NCBI GenBank assembly: GCA_035487295.1
Contig: DATHMH010000004.1
Location: 61,334 to 125,333, forward strand
Reading direction: 5' to 3'
Origin: QIAW01 sp035487295
Lineage (GTDB): Bacteria > Acidobacteriota > Terriglobia > Terriglobales > Acidobacteriaceae
DNA: 64,000 nucleotides
The notes under the pieces are model-generated. The model was given only the letters and a program-made list of their open reading frames with translations, searched no databases and was not told where the DNA came from. Both the position numbers and the translations under genes were made by a program. Shown one piece after another: positions 59,980 to 64,000 of this stretch. Every line of letters begins with the position of its first letter. Position 1 is the first letter of the stretch.

Positions 59980-60406
59980 GGGTGATTCCCTGTCAGACGA
60001 AAATACATCCGACAGGGCAAGATAATTTGACTTCCAGCCTCAGGCAAAACCGTACAATTCCTTCAGAGAACGCCTTACGGCGGCGTGGACGCCCGAAACA
60101 TCCTCGGGATTCTTCGCCTGCGGCTCAGAATGACAGTCCTTATACTCAGGTTGGCTGCACAGGACTTCGATCCGATGGCCTTAGTCCCTTCAACAGAAGC
60201 CAAAAACTCGTGGCGATGTCGAAAAGACCCATCGGCGTATCGAACCACCACAGGTTCACTAGCTTGTCGAAATCGGGAAAAATGTAGAACACAAGTACAC
60301 GCCACGCAGAATGCGGACGAGATCACGCCGAAAGCAGCCAGACCGCCATTCGTTTTCCTAAATACAGAATTCTTCCACATCCGTGAGGTACTGTGCGAGG
60401 GATTCA
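59980..60406. other. Intergenic region, no clear gene
   Basis: A hairpin CCCTGTC ... GACAGGG at 59989-60017 follows the EF-G-like gene and may end its transcript (no U-tract). Beyond it is a text of dispersed-repeat character around 60075-60135 (ctcgggattcttcgcctgcg). Reading frames here lack any recognisable protein. Confidence 0.4.
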
Positions 60407-61132
60407 TCAAGCGTGAACGCGGCCGGCCACTTTCAGCTGATATGCATTTGTGAAGCGGACGCGGACGAACCAGAAAATCAGCAGAACCAGTGGGAGTATG
60501 CTGAGAATTAAATACAAGCCCGTACTGAATAGAGCCTGGGGCAGGTGTTGGCCGAGCCCCATTGCCGAAAGCAGTCTCAAGGGGCGGTTTGAGGGCCCCA
60601 GGAAAAAAGAACCTGCTGCGATGAACAGCCCAAAGCACATGCGCCAGAGATGGCGCGCGATCCGCGTTGCTCCACGAACACCGCCACGCATCAACATGCG
60701 AACGTCTCCCACGGCAGCAAGCAGAAATATCGAACCCAGGAAGAAATTCATCCCCGCCGGAACCCCGTCTTTTGAGCCTGTCGGGGTATGTAGGGCATCC
60801 CAACCAGCCATCCAATTTAGAATGCCGATCGCCAAAGGAATCAGTAGTACAAGCCAATCAAAGCGGCTCGTCTCACCGTCCCTGCGCCTTGCGGTCAACC
60901 ATGCCGTTCCAATCAGATAGAAAGTTGCAATGCCCCCGAAAACATTGCCCATTTGGTGTTTCATGAAGGCGAGGCATACCGCGCTTGCCGCCATGGTCAG
61001 CATGGATATGACAAATACATTTCCCGCCGCGCGATGGCCGCGGGAACCCTTGCGGAAAGCAATTGCTACGGCGCCAGACAACAACCCTATGATCCCGGCG
61101 CAAATATGAAGATCCAATATAGGCGATCGCAT
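60407..61132 (-). CDS. DUF2306-like membrane protein
   Basis: A 241-residue protein with about seven membrane segments. It begins MRSPILDLHICAGIIGLLSGAVAIAFRKGSRGHRAAGNVFVISMLTMAASAV, which is the typical opening of the DUF2306 family (His and Gly-x-x-H-R in the first loop). The middle has TFYLIGTAWLTARRR and the end RIARHLWRMCFGLFIAAGSFFLGP. The function is unknown; the conserved His residues suggest haem or metal binding. Stand-alone gene. Confidence 0.8.
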   Translation of the reverse strand: MRSPILDLHICAGIIGLLSGAVAIAFRKGSRGHRAAGNVFVISMLTMAASAVCLAFMKHQMGNVFGGIATFYLIGTAWLTARRRDGETSRFDWLVLLIPLAIGILNWMAGWDALHTPTGSKDGVPAGMNFFLGSIFLLAAVGDVRMLMRGGVRGATRIARHLWRMCFGLFIAAGSFFLGPSNRPLRLLSAMGLGQHLPQALFSTGLYLILSILPLVLLIFWFVRVRFTNAYQLKVAGRVHA

Positions 61133-61339
61133 TCTTTCGTTCCTCTGGGCAGGTTAAAAACCATGCGGCCCCGGCCTGCTCAAGCCATCGCACACGTTCA
61201 CGCCGGCTGCCGCGAGGAGCCTTACCTCCTCTAATCTAAGACGGAAGAGAAGACGTTATCTTAACGCAGGAACGCAAAATATTTTTCCGGACCGCCTGGA
61301 TCATTCCATATACAGCAGCACATGGTGTCAGCGCGGTTT

Positions 61340-61506
61340 CATCCGTGCCGGAAAAATAAGCCCAACATGTGGCCTTTAGGCTCTGCTGTTAAACGCCGAG
61401 GGAACAACAGAGTGTTCTCATCGAAAGCGTAGGTACCGTCGCCTTGTACATCTGACCTCGGCGGCTAAAGCCGCGAGATATAGCGTCTCTTTGCGGCACG
61501 GATGAA
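61340..61506. repeat. Element with perfect 12-bp terminal inverted repeats
   Basis: TTCATCCGTGCC at 61340-61351 and GGCACGGATGAA at 61495-61506 enclose 143 bp without a gene, including a hairpin GCGGCTaaAGCCGC near 61461. Confidence 0.5.
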
Positions 61507-61534
61507 TCTGTGCCCTGACAATTCAATGGCCCAG

Positions 61535-61563
61535 AAAAAGCCCGCAGAGTTTCTTCCGTGGGC
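61535..61563 (-). terminator. Terminator of the BNR propeller gene
   Basis: Minus strand: GCCCAC-loop-GCGGGC (6 bp with one G-T pair) followed by TTTTTC, 69 bp past the stop codon. Confidence 0.55.
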
Positions 61564-61588
61564 CTGTAGGGTTTTTAAGAATTTAAGC

Positions 61589-61612
61589 AGAGACGTAGCA
61601 AGCTATGTCTTT
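61589..61612. repeat. AGAGACGTAGC palindrome, copy 2
   Basis: AGAGACGTAGC-AA-GCTATGTCTTT; three changes from the perfect copy at 55672-55695. Confidence 0.5.
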
Positions 61613-61631
61613 TACCACGTAATTGTGAATT

Positions 61632-63662
61632 TTACTGGCTGGGGCCGCCGCTGGCGCCCATGGGTGTATCTAAATTGTTAAACGTGTCGCTGGGCGTAAC
61701 CACACCGTCGTACGTGGTGGTGAGGAACAGCTTGCCTCTCGATGCAGTTGCAGAGCGCACCTCCCAGCCCAGGTGGCCGGTGGAGTGCCATCTGCGGCCG
61801 CCGTCGCTGGATTCATACATGGTGGTCGTGGTGGTGCTGGTGACCAGCAAACGTTTTCCTTCCAGATCGTAGGCAACCGAATCCACATTGGTGGCCGGCA
61901 ATCCGTTCAACACGTGCTCCCAGTTGTCGCCCGAGTCGGTGCTGCGGAAAACGCCCATGCGGGTGGCGATCCACAGGGTATTTTCCGGATCGATCGCCAG
62001 ATCATGAATTCCATTGATGTAATAAGGAACGTTGGCGGCGTACCAGTGCGCTCCACCATCCACCGTAACTACAACTCCCGTGGGGGTAGCGGCAGCAATC
62101 ATGTTCTGCAGCGTGCGGACGGCGATGAAGTCGCTCTGTCCCGCGATTGGACCGCCCTTCCAGCTCTGTCCGTGGTTGGCGGAGCTGAACAAGCCGTTGA
62201 CCGCGGCTGCATACCAAACATTGTTACCGGCAAAGGCGATGTCATTGACGCGCGTGGTAAATTCAGTGCGCTCCACCCTGGTAGTAGAAACCGCCTGGGC
62301 TGCGGGCTTCAGCCTGGCGCTGGTGCGCGGCACGGGTCTTGTGATTGTCGTCTCTTTGATGACAACATTGAGCGGGCGCCAGCCGGATGCGTCTTTACCC
62401 GAAGCGAAAACGCCACGATTGGTGCCGGCAACGAGTGAGCCATCGGGCGCCTGACGCACTACAAACACGTCGCGGCCGCCGAGGCCCGAGCTCATCTGGC
62501 TCCAGTGCAGCCCGTTGTCGTGGGAGACAAATACGCCGCCCAGCTCTTTGTCGTTGATGATGCCGGCGTAGATTGTGCTGCTGTCGTCATTGTCGATTGC
62601 CAAACTGGCTACCTGGCGGTGCGCGAAGCCGCGATTGGAAGCAGAAAACGATATTCCGGCATTCTCGCTCTGCAAAACTCCTCCGCGATCGGTGGTAAGC
62701 AGCACGCGACTGGTATTGCGCGGATCGAGATAAATATCATTAACCACCACGCTGGGCGATGTCATGAGGTGAAAGCTCTTGCCGCCATCCACGGTCTTCC
62801 ACAAACCCTCGGTCGTACCCGCATACACAACGTCAGAGTTGGTGGGATCCATTTTCAACACGTGCGTGCGCCGTGCCGAGAAGGGCATTCCCTGGATCTT
62901 ATGGAAAAGCTCGCCGGCATTCTCGCTCTTGTAAATTCCAGAGCAGGCGCTGATGTAAACGGTATCCGAATTGTTCTGGTCGATGATGATGGAAAACACG
63001 TCGGAGTCATCGATCACGCCGCTCTTGATGATCTTCCAGTTGGCTCCGCCGTCGCTGGTCTTCCAGGGCAGGTGCCAGGTTCCGGCGTAGATGATGTCCG
63101 GGTTTTTAGGATCGATGGCCACCGACTCAAAGTTCTTCATCTCGTTGTGGTGTTCGGGCGTAATCAGCTTCCAGCTATCGCCGCCATCGTTGCTGCGATA
63201 GACGCCATCCAAGGCGCCTACGATGATAGTTTTCGGATCGGTCTTGGCCAAAGCCAGGGCGCGCAGCGATTTGCCGTGCAGGGCATCAATCATCTCCCAG
63301 TTTTTGCCGCCATCTTTCGAGCGGAAGAAGTCGCCGCCAACGTTCCCTACGCCCCAGGTGGCAACGTAAACGATCTTGCTGTTGGTGGGATCGACCGCGA
63401 TCTTATCGAGAACATCGCTATCGTCGCTTCCCAGATGCGCAATCCGCGCCCAGTTCTCCCCTCCATCATTGGAAACGAAAAGCTTGCCGGCCATCGTACC
63501 CATGTAGATGCGATCGGGATTTTGTGGATCGTAAGCGAATCCGCGAGCATCGCCGCCATCGGGACCGAGCGATGCCCAGTGTGCGGCAGTGGCCAAAGGA
63601 GCAACCGTGAAGAAAATGGTCGAAACAAAAATCAGCAGAGCAAAAAACTGCTGTTTCCTCAT
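61632..63662 (-). CDS. Secreted BNR/sortilin-type beta-propeller protein
   Basis: A 676-residue exported protein. Signal peptide MRKQQFFALLIFVSTIFFTVAPLATAA, then about a dozen BNR/Asp-box units of the form S-x-D-G-G-x-x-W (SNDGGENWARI, SKDGGKNWEMI, SNDGGDSWKLI, TSDGGANWKII, SHDNGLHWSQM, TVDGGAHWYAA, STDSGDNWEHV, SSDGGRRWHST) alternating with 'DPTNSKIVYVATW'-type strands. This is the VPS10/sialidase-like propeller common in exported proteins; without sialidase Arg residues it is probably a binding protein. ATG 63662 gives the signal peptide. Confidence 0.83.
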   Translation of the reverse strand: MRKQQFFALLIFVSTIFFTVAPLATAAHWASLGPDGGDARGFAYDPQNPDRIYMGTMAGKLFVSNDGGENWARIAHLGSDDSDVLDKIAVDPTNSKIVYVATWGVGNVGGDFFRSKDGGKNWEMIDALHGKSLRALALAKTDPKTIIVGALDGVYRSNDGGDSWKLITPEHHNEMKNFESVAIDPKNPDIIYAGTWHLPWKTSDGGANWKIIKSGVIDDSDVFSIIIDQNNSDTVYISACSGIYKSENAGELFHKIQGMPFSARRTHVLKMDPTNSDVVYAGTTEGLWKTVDGGKSFHLMTSPSVVVNDIYLDPRNTSRVLLTTDRGGVLQSENAGISFSASNRGFAHRQVASLAIDNDDSSTIYAGIINDKELGGVFVSHDNGLHWSQMSSGLGGRDVFVVRQAPDGSLVAGTNRGVFASGKDASGWRPLNVVIKETTITRPVPRTSARLKPAAQAVSTTRVERTEFTTRVNDIAFAGNNVWYAAAVNGLFSSANHGQSWKGGPIAGQSDFIAVRTLQNMIAAATPTGVVVTVDGGAHWYAANVPYYINGIHDLAIDPENTLWIATRMGVFRSTDSGDNWEHVLNGLPATNVDSVAYDLEGKRLLVTSTTTTTMYESSDGGRRWHSTGHLGWEVRSATASRGKLFLTTTYDGVVTPSDTFNNLDTPMGASGGPSQ

Positions 63663-63812
63663 AGATTTCACCTTAATTGAATTCACCTTATCTGGGGGAG
63701 TACTTTTGTCAGAAAGCTTTTTATGCTTTGGCCAGAATAACCTAAATTGAGCTACTGCACTTCTTCTAGGATGCATTGGGGAACACAATTAGGCAAGGTT
63801 ACTGAGGGACAA

Positions 63813-63842
63813 TAAAAAAGCCGGTCGGACATGCCGACCGGC
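63813..63842 (-). terminator. Rho-independent terminator of the cut-off basic gene
   Basis: Minus strand: GCCGGTCGG-catgt-CCGACCGGC, perfect 9-bp stem, then TTTTTTATT, 46 bp past the stop at 63888. Confidence 0.85.
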
Positions 63843-63887
63843 CCAAACCATTGTAAATCCAGAGTGATCGTCACCTTTCCAAGGTGA

Positions 63888-64000
63888 TTATTTCTTCTTT
63901 CTTCGGGTTCCGCCTTTGGTTGTTCCCTTTCTGGCTGTCCCTTTCCTCGTGCCGGTGCGCGGCCGCGGCGCAACCTTTGGCTTCTCTCTTCCACCGATCA
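63888..64000 (-). CDS. C-terminus of a very basic protein (cut by window edge)
   Basis: The last 37 codons of a gene entering from the right: the tail is rich in Lys, Arg, Thr and Gly (PRTGTRKGTARKGTTKGGTR, then RKKK and stop). KGT-type units repeat four times. Such tails occur on nucleic-acid-binding proteins, but the domain itself is outside the window. A strong terminator follows, supporting a real gene on this strand. Confidence 0.55.
   Translation of the reverse strand, partial: IGGREKPKVAPRPRTGTRKGTARKGTTKGGTRRKKK

Larger units (their letters stand above)
61133..61631. other. Repeat-bearing intergenic region
   Basis: No gene is seen. It contains a 167-bp element bounded by a 12-bp inverted repeat (61340-61506), the propeller-gene terminator (61535-61563) and a palindrome copy (61589-61612). 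Confidence 0.5.

Noticed and set aside
60075..60857. A 260-codon minus-strand frame overlapping the DUF2306-like gene
   Set aside because: Out of frame with the clear membrane protein; no hydrophobic pattern or motif of its own.
62505..63680. A 391-codon plus-strand frame opposite the BNR propeller gene
   Set aside because: The opposite strand shows repeated Asp-box motifs and a signal peptide; this frame shows nothing.

Overview
The window looks like the chromosome of a GC-rich, diderm, probably aerobic heterotroph. The best guess is Acidobacteriota (Koribacter/Terriglobus-like). This is inference from the gene mix (large secreted esterases and propellers, frequent GTG/TTG starts, many short dispersed intergenic repeats, an ornithine-lipid gene pair); no rRNA or other phylogenetic marker gene is present to prove it.

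Layout. 0-8 kb: a cut-off aldehyde dehydrogenase, an HtrA-like protease overlapping a LuxR regulator, a lipoprotein, an isolated nuoI, a CE1-like esterase, a DinB protein and a UbiD decarboxylase. 8-13 kb: a nucleotidyltransferase-like gene and the circularly permuted ATP-grasp / alpha-E / transglutaminase operon. 13-15 kb: an orphan tRNA-like 3' end followed by an ArsR regulator with a perfect operator palindrome and two SRPBCC proteins. 15-18.3 kb: envelope proteins and tRNA-Gly(CCC). 18.7-32.3 kb: a large envelope block. A transpeptidase and a SpoIID/HExxH fusion protein converge on a coupled operon for a DUF1175 protein, a 1550-residue alpha-2-macroglobulin and a membrane protein. Divergent from that operon runs TPR - NfeD - slipin - SPOR. 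32.3-37.4 kb: a second HtrA-like protease, an OlsB/OlsA-like pair and a histidine kinase. 37.4-41.6 kb: the biotin operon bioBFDA. 41.7-45 kb: an esterase and an amino-acid permease. 45-52 kb: ECF sigma, anti-sigma, DUF4097, aroK, a secreted protein, then asd-lysC-dapB. 52-54.2 kb: a GntR - SPFH - membrane protein - ExbD-like operon with a recognisable promoter and terminator. 54.3-58.6 kb: an ACP-like ORF, dapA, a glycosyltransferase/PIG-L pair and dapD. 58.6-64 kb: repeat-rich DNA, a DUF2277 gene, a stand-alone EF-G domain IV-like protein, a DUF2306-like membrane protein, a BNR propeller and a cut-off basic protein.

How they work together. asd, lysC, dapB, dapA and dapD cover aspartate to the N-succinyl branch of diaminopimelate/lysine synthesis in three nearby loci, feeding peptidoglycan. 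The transpeptidase, SpoIID, OmpA, SPOR and alpha-2-macroglobulin genes point to envelope building and protection. The best candidates for little-described biology are the alpha-2-macroglobulin/transpeptidase/SpoIID-peptidase block, the GntR-SPFH-ExbD-like operon, the stand-alone EF-G domain IV protein and several MITE-like or hairpin repeats that abut stop codons.
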